Shown here: in pieces, positions 21,810-33,339 of the stretch | Layout: each line of letters starts with the position of its first letter | How positions within the stretch are numbered: position 1 is the stretch's first letter | From: Plectrocnemia conspersa | Taxonomy: Eukaryota; Arthropoda; Insecta; Trichoptera; Polycentropodidae | Length of the DNA: 64,000 nt | Reading direction: 5' to 3' | Assembly: GCA_009617715.1 (NCBI GenBank) | Contig: VTFK01000269.1 | Coordinates: forward strand, 1,054,001-1,118,000 | Translations under genes and position numbers: made by a program | The notes under the pieces: model-generated | Told to the model about the DNA's origin: nothing | The model's input: the letters and a program-made list of their open reading frames with translations, nothing else | Databases searched by the model: none

Positions 21810-22689
21810 TACACAACGCAAAAGCATTGTATTAAATGAGCCATTTAAATCATGGCTGTCATTATAATTAATTCAATATAATCAAACAAGATGACAAGAA
21901 ATTGTAAAATAATTTCACATTGAAAATTACAATAAAGTTTTGGTGATGTTTTTACTAAAATTAACTTAAAACTAAAAAAGCGCAAAAAACTTCAATCTGA
22001 ATATTCGAATACCGAATATATTTGACCGCTTTTTAACGTTTCATTATTCGAGTATCCAGCTATATACATATATTTTATTTAATTATTTGTAGTAGAATAT
22101 TTTGATACTGACACTTAAAAACACTCATGAAAGGTTTTTATGGCACATTAGTGTAATATCTCATAGGAAAAATTAATTTGATTTTCAGTAAATATTATTT
22201 TATGTATAATACATTTTTCGAACAATAGTATATAAGCCGAAAAAGAAATAATAAAAATGATATGACAAAAAATGAAGTTTTTTTATTAAAAAGCCAATTT
22301 TATTTGTAATTTATTAAGGATAAAAAAAACTATATTCTTATTATATAGTAAAAAATTGATTGTATTTTTTTCATTTATTTTTTACAACAACATTAATCTA
22401 TCTATGAAAAAGTTGAATGACACTACAAGTGGGTATTGATAAAAAAGGTGGATTTTGCACCGAAAATTTTAAATCTACAAATACTGTTACTGTTTCAGAA
22501 TTAACGGATAGACCGATGGATTTGTTATTGTATATTATAGATAGATTATTTGAAATAATTTATTTCCTTCACTTAGCATGGTCTCAAGTCACATCTAGAC
22601 TACTGCTTTTACAATTTATCTTTTATTAGACTTTCAAGTTCAGCAAAGGATGCATATTCCAATAGAGATACGCAGAGTGATCGTATGAC
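21810..22689. other. AT-rich stretch, nothing recognised
   Basis: AT-rich. A 70-codon ORF at 22417-22629 has no recognised domain. Confidence 0.45.
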
Positions 22690-23190
22690 GCGTTTTAGGA
22701 GCACTGCGGACATACGACTGTGAATAATTCAAACGAAAAAGGCGAAGGTGAAGCCTGGCCCGCGGGGGTGAGATGTCGGGGGGGAGGGGTCGAGGATATC
22801 GTCGGTGTAAATGTCAGCCGGGAAAGTCGGCTCACACACGAATGGTGCAGGCTGATCGATAGCCGCCATCTGACTGGAATTAAGGTCATTCCTGGGATCG
22901 CGGAAAAAATCGTAAAAGTGTCTCGAGAAAATTGATGGTGCCGCGCTGTGGCGCACGAAAAAAGCAAATGATTGAATTACGCGACGGGGAAAATCCGCGA
23001 TTTCAACAACTAGGCTACCGGGAGGGCGAGGGTTAAATGAGAAATTATTAAGGGCGCCTCGTTCATAATTCGATTTGTAAATTGACGCGGTAATGACTAA
23101 ATAACGAAGCGGCAGAGCCGCAGAAATGTTTAACGCCCGGGTGGAAGTGTGTAATTTATTAAATTATGTGTATATCGCGCACTAGAGAGC
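22690..23190. other. Unique GC/CpG-richer patch
   Basis: GC-richer block with overlapping ORFs of 71-90 codons on both strands, none with a recognised domain, plus TAATTTATTAAATTATG-like AT sites at its right edge. Function unknown. Confidence 0.4.
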
Positions 23191-23894
23191 CGCCCCTTGG
23201 ATCAGATGTATACACAATGTTTCATTTGCCAGCAAATACGAGGGTTGCGATTCAGTAGACACACTCAATGGAAAATTTAAAATTTGAAGTAAAACAAAGC
23301 TACTATATCTATGTATGCAAAATTTTATATATAATATTATATTGTTTCGAACTTGGGTGTTTAATTTTGTAATATTAATATCTCAAATTAAATAATAGTC
23401 ACGTTCAGCTGAAAGTTTGAAAGCAAGCTTTAGTTAGCTATATAACTCACTTCAAGTATTATGTTATTATACTATGAAGGAAACAAATTTGTTAGGTAGT
23501 TAATTATTTATGGCATTTTAATTTATAAATATATATGCTAATCGATGTATGCATATATACTATAAATACAAAACGTGGCACTATCAACTTTGATGCATTT
23601 TTTTTAATGTTTTTGAATTTATAATAGATAATTATAATTGTTAACTTTCGTTTTCTGTTAATATTGATAAAAAAAATACGAATATTGTAAAATTAGTAAT
23701 GTATAATTGCGTTAATTCTGGGAAAGGTGTATTTTTTTCGTCGTCCCAGCAAGTGCATAATGGCGAGCCTCCAACTCAACACGTGCGCGCGACATTTTTT
23801 TGTTCTATTCATAGAAAGCAATATTGAGGACATTTAAAAATTAGAAGCTTGTAAATAAAACACTTTTATAACATCTTAACAAAATTATTTTGAC
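23191..23894. other. AT-rich stretch
   Basis: AT-rich. The right part (about 23725-23894) may be the 3' untranslated tail of the Tc1 relic that follows, but no inverted terminus was found. Confidence 0.4.
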
Positions 23895-24125
23895 GTAATT
23901 TCACTTTTTTTTAATAAATTTTTGTATTCTGCCTGGCATCGATAAATACAGAATTTAAATTATTTTAAGATCGATCTTCTCTTCCCACACTTCCATAATA
24001 TATTTTTTCAGCTCGGCTATTTTTTTATCATTTTTATTAATTGTTATTTTATGATTGCTTATACATAATTTTCAATTGGGTTCAGGTCGGGGCTTTTTCC
24101 TGGCCATATTAACGATGTGATTCAT
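23895..24125 (-). pseudogene. Tc1-type transposase C-terminal relic
   Basis: On the minus strand 24061-24106 reads SLIWPGKSPDLNPIENY. This is the diagnostic WPxxSPDLNPIEN block of Tc1/mariner transposases, which includes the last catalytic acidic residue region of the DDE/D triad. Further on, in shifted frames, WEEKI and SMPGRIQKFIKKK match the usual C-terminal end (W...I...LV.SMPRR...VI.AKG). Several frameshifts and stops interrupt it. The DNA-binding N-terminus and first two catalytic aspartates are missing. The enzyme would have cut and pasted an element into TA sites. No terminal repeats were located. Confidence 0.88.
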
Positions 24126-24599
24126 ATTAACTTGTTAGTCAATTTCGCTAAGTTTCTACAACGCACTATTTAAATGAAATTATTTTCTTGATTCGAGATA
24201 GATATATAGCAGCACGTTCATTTCAATAACATTGACAAGAATATTAATATTGAGTTTTTAAAGAAAGACAATTCTTCAAGGTTGGTAGCCCTATTATCCT
24301 GCTAAGTATTTTAGAAGACATAAAAAATATTTATAAGTAAATTATTACGTCGTCTTTTCTTCGTCATGACTGTATTTACGCGTATTTATTTAAAAAGAAA
24401 GTTTCTCTCGTGGGCATCCAAAGCAACTTTGTGTATTTTTTTTAATAATTCAAGCAAAAACATCGGCTATTGTAAAGTGCTGTACTAAATGATATAACCG
24501 AGAAGCATACACGAAAGCTTGTTTACTATGAACTTAAAGCCGCAAATGGTAGGTATGTAAAATACATAGTAAAGTTAGCAAATAAAAATCTTTTCCAGA
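24126..24599. other. AT-rich stretch, possibly more of the Tc1 relic
   Basis: It lies on the N-terminal side of the transposase remnant, but no readable motif remains. Confidence 0.35.
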
Positions 24600-25310
24600 A
24601 GAACATACCCACACGACCTGGAAGATACGTGGTACGTCCAGAATTTTATTAAATACGACCAACCGAACGACAGCTAGGACAGACGACGGCGAACAATGCG
24701 ATTTCGCCTGCGAATCTGCATTGAGGTTTAGCGATGCATGGTCCGTTAGATTGCCCGCCTCTATTTGTTTGTCAGCACTGCGCCGTCCGCAGACAATGGG
24801 CGTGCAAAAATAATTCCAAGGGGTCAAATTGAATTTGCACCCGTTCGTTTAGCGCAGATACATACGCATAATTTGGCGGGCCTCGTTAGCAGCGGCCGTC
24901 CATAATTAATTTATGCGCCGTCATAATATTGAAACACTTTGAAAGCTTTTCTCAAAGTTTGCAGAGGGTTGCCGCCGCCGGGAGGCACTGCTACCTACGT
25001 CACGCTCGCAGCATCCCTTGGACGCCCACGATCGACCCCTGTCAGGACGCGGATGCGGCGTCAGCTAACAAATTACGTTATTAAAACTAAGCAGGAGGGA
25101 AACAAGAAAGATTGCGCAGTCGGCTACACGCTGCATTTTGGCCGGTGTCAAACTTGGAAACCCCTGTCAGGCGCAGTTCATTATTGCGTCTGAAGCGCGT
25201 CAGATTCATCAAAACACACAACAGCAACACCTTACTATTATATAAGGGCAGACAGCTTGCGAGTGATGTCATCAAGACAAGGGATATCGAGCAATAAAAT
25301 TGATAAATTT
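24600..25310. other. Unique GC/CpG-richer patch
   Basis: ORFs of 61-97 codons overlap in at least five frames without a recognisable domain. It contains GGCGTGCAAAAATAATT and CATAATTAATTTATGCG motifs that look like mixed CpG and homeodomain-type sites. Function unknown. Confidence 0.4.
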
Positions 25311-25569
25311 TAGATTTTGCGTGCTATTTTTTTCTGCCTGTGACGCGTAGTTTGTATTAAACAGCCAAGTATTGACGCATTAAGCACCAACACATTTTGT
25401 CATAGTAGGCGACTTCATTGTTTTGAAAGTGATGGAACAGATTGAAGTACAGTGTACTAGTACACATGTTAGATAAGGCTTTTGGCGAGGATGGTGTGTC
25501 TAAAGAAAGGATTTATTAATAGTACAAGCGTTTACAGGGTAGGGCATCCAAAAACTCGGCCATTTTGTG

Positions 25570-26315
25570 ACGTGAAAACAAAGTAAGATAGAAAAAATGG
25601 CAAATAAATATTTCAGAACCACTCTTCTTTTGCTTTTGTCTGTGAGCTTGGGATAATTTTAATATATGAATTTGCTTATCGTAAAAACACGTGAAAGGGC
25701 TCACCCGTCCCAATATATCGTTGCCAGCAAAAATGCGTTTTTACTATGAGTCAAAGGATTAATAGAAACTTAATGAAGTGCAGATCATTATCACATTGAA
25801 AGCATCATAAAATTTATAATAAAAATGTATAATCTTCTATTTATGAATCACCTAATTGTACAACCAAAATTTGCATTTTTCATATTTCTAAAAATAAAGA
25901 AAAAATATTTTTTATTACTTCTAAATCGACAATAAATATTAATTACCTAATCAAATAATTTATTCTGTGTAATTGATATCAAAATTGCATTAGAATATTA
26001 AAAAGAATCTGTTCGCATCTCTTGCTAGAAAGCCATTTATCAACCGATGGATCACAAGCGATCATAAATCATTGACGGTAAATAATAATAATAGACATAA
26101 ATGCCGTTTTTTGTGTACGACCGTCCTCCGAGTATCCCATGTGTATTTTAAGCAAATACTAATATTATTTTGTTAAGCGGCAAATGTTTGAGGATGCCGA
26201 AACGAAACGTGTCATAAAACTAACATTGTGAAATAATACTATCGGATTGTTAAATGTTTTTTTTTTATCCCGTTTCGATACAACACTCACGCTACCCACT
26301 TAATCTCTTAATTGG
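25570..26315 (-). repeat. Interspersed repeat family R1, copy 2 (inverted)
   Basis: Reverse complement of copy 1 at 8308-9040, about 16.5 kb away. Shared blocks include CTCACCCGTCCCAATATAT, ACTATGAGTCAAAGGATTA, GTACGACCGTCC, GGCAAATGTTTGAGGATGC, GAAACG(A)AA(A)TGTGTCATAAAAC and the closing CCCACTTAATCTCT. An ORF of 65 codons (25516-25713, minus) crosses its left edge and is not kept in copy 1. No element class is recognised. The pair makes a large interrupted inverted repeat that could fold or recombine, inverting the intervening DNA. Confidence 0.75.
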
Positions 26316-27119
26316 TTTTGCAAAATAGAAGTAACAGTCTAAATCTTTCGAACTAAGCCATTCCGAAATTATTAAAAGCTTACAAGAATGCATGCATATT
26401 TTCGAACAGCTGACACGGACCTATCCTTTCTTATGCAGCAGTATTAAAAAATGCAGCTGTTGTAAAACATTTTAAGATATTCATACAAATTAAATTTTGA
26501 ACAAAAAAGATTTTAAGAAGTCTCGAGAAATTTGATTTGGCATTTTTCTCGACAAATTCTTTAGAAGAGACACTAATTATTACGGTATAGTCGTTTTACA
26601 CCGTTTGCGTAAGTAAGGCAATCCGTAGAAAACGAGCAAAATTGAAGGCAAACAACTCTTGGATACACGTATCAATACTCAAATGCAATGCGTCGGCTTA
26701 AATTTTATTAAAATTCGATATCCAGCATCATGTCAATAAATTTCACAAATACATTTTAAATGTAGTACTGTCGATGTATACTCGGTTTCTCTTTGAAGAG
26801 ATTTAATAAAGGCTGTCGGCGATTTGTATAAAGAGAATTCTCCAGTTCTTCGGACATGGTAAGTGATGATACGGTTGCGGTGATTGAGAACGACAAAGGG
26901 ACAAGGGTTGATATCCCCCGAGATGGACGGACCAAATAAATAATGCCACAAACCTTCCATTGTCGCAAGCGCTCAATCTGCGAGGTTTTAAGGAAATGAT
27001 AATCGTGAAGAAATTTAGCCAAGCGGCGATTGCGGCTCAATTAGGAAGAGATGGGAAGGACACTCAGTTCAAGCACTACGCAGCCGTTAATAATTAGTTT
27101 AAAAGTATCATAAAAAAGT
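26316..27119. other. No gene recognised
   Basis: Mixed composition. Minus-strand ORFs of 75 and 94 codons overlap in different frames (26733-27040). Neither has a recognised domain. Confidence 0.4.
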
Positions 27120-27400
27120 AATCTGCCAATCTCCGGCACACTGGCAATAACAAGGCGCGTAAAATAAAATTCGACAAATTAAGGGCCGATAGTAAAAACG
27201 CAGCGTCTTAACCGCGAGCGTAACACCTACGCGCAAAAGACTTCTCACGTAATAACTATTAAAGTTAACGGCCGATTAGCAGTTAACGAACGTAGCGCGT
27301 TCGTTAACGTTAACGCCGGAACGTAAAACGAGCAGGGTTTCATTGCGGTTAAATTTTTAATTCGACATTATCGAGCCGGGAAACGAGAAAAAATGGTATT
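27120..27400. promoter_or_regulatory. CpG-rich patch with a GTTAACG cluster and palindrome
   Basis: GTTAACGAACG at 27282-27292 and CGTTCGTTAAC at 27298-27308 form a perfect 11 bp inverted repeat with a 5-base spacer. Counting the flanking copies at 27264 and 27307, five GTTAAC or CGTTAAC cores fall within about 55 bases. Homotypic clustering of a palindromic site is typical of transcription-factor-bound elements. Similar GTTAACGTTAACG stretches lie at about 34635-34650 and 62735-62750. The binding factor is unknown; regulatory function is inferred. Confidence 0.4.
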
Positions 27401-28059
27401 GTAGCGATTTCTCAAAATAAATGTACAAAGCCCATTGGAGCAAAGCGCCCCAGTTTAAAATTAAACCATAAAAAAAACATTACAGTTTCTAAAATTATCC
27501 ATTGATTGAAATAATTTTATTATGGATGATATATAAAACTTGCGCTTCTAAAATTGGATTAAGAGCAAAAAGTAGCATGAGCATCAGGAGAAGAAATCGC
27601 CTTACAAGATGCCAAAACAAACATCAGTCGCGGAATACGAAGTACTTTCACAGCGTAGGATTTATCGCTACTTTCAAACTACTTTAACGGTAGTTTTGCG
27701 CTAAATTGATTAGTTCTAGTGGATTGGTGCAAAGCGCAGTCCTGCAGTCCCACTCATCCAACGCTGGTTAAAAAGTCGTATATATACAACTAGTACCTAA
27801 ATATCTAAATCACGAATACCTTCTACATGCATGTTAATATAATGGGTTAATATATTAGTTTTGTGAAAAATAATAGTGTATAGAAAAAACTTTAAAGCAT
27901 CAGGATTATTATAACCATATAAAAAAATACTTTTGATTTTGTATTCCATCATAGTCTGTTCGGTAAAATCAACCAATATTTTCACGACACAAAATAAACG
28001 ATCTAAGGTGGTAAAAAATAATTTTGCCATTTGAAACTAGGTATAAGAAGTGAGAAAAA
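27401..28059. other. AT-rich stretch, nothing recognised
   Basis: AT-rich with a 77-codon minus-strand ORF of no recognised domain. Confidence 0.4.
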
Positions 28060-28340
28060 TCAATTTCATATAATTAAACGTCCTTCGGGCGGGCGCGCAA
28101 ACAATACAACGAGGGGCGAACAAAGAATTCTGGCGGGCCGCGGGTGACAGCCCGTAAATTGCAGTTACATTGGGTGTTAAAAACTCGTTAACGCTCTCCA
28201 CTCCCCGCGGGGCCCACCTGCCCGGGGGGCGCTTGTAAACACACCTGGGGGGGCGACGCAATTTGAAAAATCGTCGCCCCTCGAGATGAAAATCGTCGAA
28301 AGCGACACTGTCAACCGGACCGAGATGGAGGTGCGAAAAA
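28060..28340. other. Unique GC/CpG-richer patch
   Basis: GC-rich block (ccgcggggcccacctgcccgg and similar) with a 74-codon minus-strand ORF lacking any domain. Function unknown. Confidence 0.4.
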
Positions 28341-29899
28341 TTAACCGAACAATGGAGTGCTACGTGTATTTACGCATATTTTAATATTTTAATTAAGCTA
28401 CACAAGGCATAGTAGCACATAATACCAGTAATATACCGCTGAAGAGTTGTACGAAATACTCTACCCGGGAGTAAGATTCAATATAAACAAACATATTTTA
28501 AAATGATATGATGAAAAAACATTGAAGTAATTATAACGATTCAAAAATGACTGTAATCAGTTGTTGCGTCCTGTGATAATGAGAAGCAGTGTCAGGAAAT
28601 AACCGCAAAACACATTTATATATGAATATAAAAATTCGATAAATAAAACAGTCATAGTGGCAATTAATTATATATTTATTTTTATATAAAAGGCTTAACT
28701 CTGTATTAATCAATAAGGTTCTTAGCTAATTTGATATGAATATGGTGTGTGTGTGTATATATTTCATTTATTGAAACACGATCTTTTATTATTCTATTGT
28801 ACTACGATTATTTTGTAGGCCAGTTTTATTCCAAAAAGGAAAAACTGTAAATATACTCCTAAAAGCAAATAAAACAGTGCGTTTGATTAGGCTTGACGTG
28901 GATTTGGCTTTCATATAGACGGGTCTCAAAATAGCACCGTTGAAACCCACAACTTCAAGCTTAAGCTTAACAAATATCTGAAGAAAGTTCAAGCAGTGTG
29001 GCTCGATGATTTTTATTAGTCAAGATCCTCATTAATGAGGCAACGACAATGCAGTTGAAACGGAATTGATACATTGAAACAATCTTTATTAAAATTCTGG
29101 TACAATTTGTACTAAAATGTTCAGTTCAAATACCACAGTGCTCGGGTTATCCTGAAGTGTTCGCGCATAGCTATTGTAGCTGTTACAAAGAACACCGGCT
29201 GCGTCCAACGACCTTTACCTTCCGACGACCCTACGGCCAAAATGCCGCGGTCGACCTCAAATCGCACACGCGAAGAGGTCCGCGGATCGTTCTGTTCGAT
29301 AGAACGACCGACAAAAACGAAAACGACGAGAACCGAAGCGAGTTTCTCGGGCAAGGCGCGGCGGAACGACAAAACGACATGCGAGAGAGAAAGTAAAAAA
29401 AAAACAGCGAATAGTCGAACGGTAGAAGAAAAAATATAAATAACACAAAGTTGGCTCGAACGGAAGAGTTAGGTCAAAGAAAAAAAGGTATATTGTATAC
29501 AAATGAGCTCATATCATAAGTTTGAGATTGTGAACATGGAAAAAAACCCGCTTGTATAGTGATTCATTTTCAATTCCTAGCGAGGAAACTATCCGTCAAA
29601 AAAAAACACGTTGAACCTAAATTTGATAATGCCTCTCTAGTTAAATATGAAAATGTGAGATTTTGGAAACCGAGAAGTTATTTAAACTTACTACGGCAGT
29701 TTTCTTATTACTCTTATCTACGAAAACTTATCCGTTTAATAGATATAGCTATAACTTTGTATTAATCTATTTAAAACATGTGTGAACCACCTACAGCCAA
29801 AATAATTGCTTACAACAATTCTAGTATTTTTTAAATATTAGTACAGACGCAATGGAAATACCGTTATATCAGTATTCATACATAATAATATAACATACA
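28341..29899. other. No gene recognised; CpG-rich all-frames-open part at 29150-29440
   Basis: Between 29121 and 29502 open frames of 65-83 codons exist in at least five of six frames, rich in arginine, threonine and phenylalanine depending on frame. This arises from CpG-rich, stop-poor composition. No domain or splice pairing is seen. The remainder is AT-rich. Confidence 0.4.
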
Positions 29900-29901
29900 T
29901 A

Positions 29902-30243
29902 CAGACCGTCCAAGATATGAACGCTCATCGTCACAGTATTAGTGAGAAAATATAAATATCACTTTCTTACTTATTTTGTCTATTTATATACACATTTAAC
30001 TCAAAAACACGAGAGCAGTTTTGGTATCACTCTCCAGGTTGAATATCTGTTCAATATAATATTTTTAAAAATACCAATAGAATATTACAGGAATTGTTTT
30101 ATTGATTACAAAATACCACAACATGACAATAATTTATAATAAAAATATAATACATTATTTTTAATTCAATTTCTAACGTATATATATATATAACCCTTAT
30201 TTCCAACACAACGATGATGAGCGCTAACATCTTGGATGGACTA
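29902..30243 (+). mobile_element. TA-flanked MITE, family M, copy 1
   Basis: A 342 bp element whose ends are inverted repeats of about 30 bp: CAGACCGTCCAAGATATGAAC, then GCTCATCGTC, against the complement of the right end, TAGTCCATCCAAGATGTTAGC, then GCTCATCATCG. TA dinucleotides flank both ends (29900-29901, 30244-30245), as in Tc1/mariner insertions. The reverse complement recurs at 61250-61756 over essentially the whole length. No ORF of the element is conserved between the copies. The superfamily is inferred from the TA flank and terminus length. Confidence 0.82.
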
Positions 30244-30384
30244 TACATAATTTAACCTCCTTCCGTATTGAACAGAAATATAAACAAAAACAGGACTACA
30301 ACATAACTCTTCTAGCAAGTACAGTATAATTGTGGTTTATCTATTGAAGTGGTCGGGAAATCTAATAACATTTTTTACGCGTTG

Positions 30385-30712
30385 TTGTTTTGTAAAAATA
30401 CAAAATTGTACAAAAAAGGATCTACCAAAAAATGCACAAATTATAGAACAATTGCACTTTTATTAATTACCACTAAAATACTATTAAATGTAATAACAAA
30501 ACGATTGCATAATTATATAGGTTGGCAAATACCAAAATAACAAGCTAGATTTGTTAAAGGAAAAGAAACTAGAGAGCAAATACTCAATACTTGCCAAATT
30601 ATTGAAAAATGTCGAGAATTCAAGAATCCAGTTTCGTAAATATACAAAAGCATTTGATTGTGTGAAGTGGAAATGCCTCTAGGATGTATTGCCAAATATG
30701 TGAGTCACAACT
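30385..30712 (+). pseudogene. LINE reverse transcriptase palm fragment
   Basis: Plus-strand reading gives KKGSTKKCTNYRTIALL, KILLNVITKRLHNYI, then across a stop QARFVKGKETREQILNTCQI and, after a frameshift, KAFDCVKWKCL. These match, in order, the conserved KKGdxxxcxNYRxIaL, K(I/V)LxxxixxRL, QaGFrkgrsTrDqI and the first catalytic aspartate block (Y.DF.KAFDxVxxxxL) of non-LTR reverse transcriptases. The fragment ends near 30710, just where a TAGGGTTACCATATG motif begins. It is broken by stops and frameshifts. It is a third LINE type, distinct from the two jockey-like ones. Confidence 0.88.
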
Positions 30713-30868
30713 AGGGTTACCATATGATACACGAAATGACAATTTCTGCTTTTTCAATTGAAATATACAATTAAATTAAAATCTCCTTTTTTGAAAATGT
30801 TTGTGGAATATAAAAGTAATAAGACCAGCGGCCTGGAAATCCATATTCGGAAGTATATTTGTCGTTCA
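30713..30868. mobile_element. Possible TAGGGTKACCATATG transposon end
   Basis: CTAGGGTTACCATATGATACACG at 30713 resembles GTAGGGTGACCATATGTTGG at about 61397. The TAGGGTGACCATAYG motif is a common hAT-type terminus. Neither occurrence has a visible opposite end in the window. Confidence 0.35.
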
Positions 30869-30869
30869 C

Positions 30870-31000
30870 ACCAGGCCTGCAGAGAGAGGGGGGAGAAGGG
30901 ACAAATTCCCGTGGCCCGTTTTCCTTAAGGGGCCCGACTGAAAAAAATCATAGCAAATATATATGTATAAAAAAGTAAGCCACTGGCCTTTATATAAAGA
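30870..31000 (+). mobile_element. Orphan end of hAT family E
   Basis: CCAGGCCTGCAGAGAGAGGGG, then GGGACAAATTCC, GGGGCCCGACTG and AAAAAAATCATA...ATATATATGTATAAAAAA match the left end of the complete family E copy at 53296-53738. The other end (GGGTTCGCTTTCAGCGGCC) is not found downstream, so the copy is truncated. Confidence 0.65.
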
Positions 31001-32139
31001 GACTTCAAAACTAGCCTACTACGTGTAGTTGGTATGTAGTTGGCAAGTTTAGAGGTAAATCTCCTCATATATAATATTCCAAGAAATAAAAATGCATCCA
31101 TTTGCGATTTCGACTAAGCATTTAAAGGGTAAACAGCTGCGCGAAACCTTTTTAATACATTTCACTGTATCTCTAGCTTTCCGGAAATTGATTAAAATGT
31201 AAACCTGTTACTTTCAGATTATTTCAGAAGTATAATATTTAAAATATTCGCATTGCATGTTAAATGATATATATCAATTTTGTGAAAATTTTTACTCGCA
31301 CGATCAAATGAGGTTATTGTACATAATTTATAAGTAAAATACAACAGAAAATGAGACAATCTATGCTAAATCAACCCAATTTGTAAAAAAATCTAAATCG
31401 TTATAATAATATTTGGCTCCCCTGTCTGAAAGTTTGCTATCCCCTCGCTAGATTAGCAATTATGCGCCTCTCCGATGAGTACTTGGTCACTCGAAAACAG
31501 ATATTGGTACCTTCATTCAACAAATTACTTTGAATTCAGTTCAGAGCTTCAGTTTATACAATTCCTTCGTTAAATCCAGTAAGAATGAATCGTCGCAATG
31601 CCACCGTTTCAAAAATTGCTCTTTTTCCGGAAATGAAAACATATGAAACCTCCGACGTCATACGGCTCGTATGCGTATTCAGTTACATTGTACCCGATCA
31701 CATTTTAGTCGTAACATTTACATAAACAAACCGTTCCCTGCGATAAGCGCGCCTTTTCGTCCCTATCCCGACCGTCTGCTGAAAAACCGAACGATTGAAA
31801 CGTACCCATTTATGTTTTGTGGATATCGGAGCATGTGCTATATTCTCACTACCGCAGAACATTGCTTCAAATAATTTAGGACCACACTAACTATTGTTCT
31901 CACGGCTTAAAGAATTGCGTACAGTGAATCTTTACGCAAAGAGCAAACATACATTTGACACATTTATATTCAATGTCAATTACTATTTAAGATCGATATC
32001 GTAATCTACTCACTAATATGCTTGTACATACATATGTATGGTGCTAAGCCGATATCCATTTGACTATCAATTAATTATTAATTTGCTAATTAGTGGTTTA
32101 TGATACCAGTAGTAATTAATTTCACCTTAAATTTGTTTC
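31001..32139. other. No gene recognised
   Basis: Mixed AT-rich sequence. A 67-codon ORF (31671-31874) has no recognised domain. Confidence 0.4.
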
Positions 32140-32420
32140 GTCGCGGATAAAGTAATATTTATTAAAATTACCTCCGGCTCAATTTCATAGCCGTAATACT
32201 GGCGCTTTGGAGGCTAGGATAAACGTATTACGTAATGTTATTTTTTTGCATTTTCCCTTCGTTTTAAAAATAATTTAGCGGTTTTTGATTGCCGTCTTGG
32301 CGGCGAAATGAAATTATGAATTAATCCGCGGGCGTCATTCAAAATGTAAATATATTCATGCGTAATTCTCCCGAAGCAATGGACGCTTAATATTCATGAA
32401 GCGAGCGAACCGAAACGAGG
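32140..32420. other. Unique patch with CpG and homeobox-like sites
   Basis: Unique sequence mixing CpG-bearing segments with ATTAATCC, TTAATATTCATG and GCGTAATTCTCC motifs. No ORF of note. Function unknown. Confidence 0.35.
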
Positions 32421-32630
32421 CTTTTAGGTATAAAAAACATATACAATAATAATAATAACACGTGCTCAAAAGTGTAAAGGGCTACACTGCTTGGATTTCC
32501 GCGATCTTTTTTTCTCAACCTTTGGAAATTGGCAACTCTAATCTCGAATGTTTGCATGTCTTGCTCACGAATTTAACGTTCCATTGCGAATTTCTGTTCA
32601 AAACATTAGTAAGTATTCTCTGCCATTGAA

Positions 32631-33205
32631 AGAATATGTATTTGTTGCGAAACAATCACCGGATCCACAAAATTTCCGTTGCAGTATACGACCTTGGACA
32701 ATGCCCATCAAGAAAATGTCATTTTCTAAAGGCGTATACCCATTTCACTGTTTTAAGAAACGAGTACATCTATTGGCTGGACGATCGCTGCATGATTGTA
32801 GTTCGTCAGCAAGCTTTGCAGCCCTTAGTATTTAAGGCTTGTCTGTAAGGGGAAGAGGGTAGTCACAAGCAGTCACTCTGGCGGACACTCGAGGAGACCA
32901 GCTGATGCCCACCCGCCCGCGGGCAACATACTGTCATGGGCGTTCACATCCTAAGAGGAACTCGACCATATAAGCACCGTAGCAGAGGGATAAACTTCCG
33001 ATATACACCCGCTGCCACGCCACCCACAATACCTCTGAGGATCTTCCACCGACAACATCCCTGCGCCACCTTCTCCCCCACTGTTCGAAGAAAACGTCTC
33101 ACCATTTATCGCCTGTCGTAATAGGTAATAAAATCTAATAAAATTCTAACTAGTTTCCACCTGCGGTTTACTGGCTGCGAGGTCACGCCACTTAGGTTTA
33201 CTAAA
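32631..33205 (+). repeat. LTR-like repeat, family L2 copy 1
   Basis: Recurs directly at 59395-59905. Shared blocks in order: GAATAT...TTTGTTGCGAAACA, CCGTTGCA, AAATGTCA(T/C)TTT, TTTCA(C/T)TG..T..GAAA(A)CGAGT, TCGCTGCATG(A/G)TTGT, TTCGTCAGC(A/G)AGCTTTGCA(G/A)CCCTTA, ACCTCTGAGGA, AATAAA and CTAGTTTCCA...GGCTGCGA. The sequence GGCTGCGAGGTCACGCCACTT at the end resembles the tail of family L3. A poly(A) signal 50-60 bases before the end suits a retroelement U5. ORFs of 70-95 codons inside (32548-32848) are not preserved in copy 2. Ends and target duplication are not defined. Confidence 0.62.
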
Positions 33206-33339
33206 TCATTACAATAAAATTGCAATCAAGTGTTAATGGACTTTATATATACGTTTTCTAACAACGAGCGAAGCCGATTTGAGCTAATATTAAATAAACG
33301 TTTCCAGCGATCATTGTTTGTGGTGTAACAACACATACA
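33206..33339. other. AT-rich spacer
   Basis: Nothing recognised. Confidence 0.4.
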
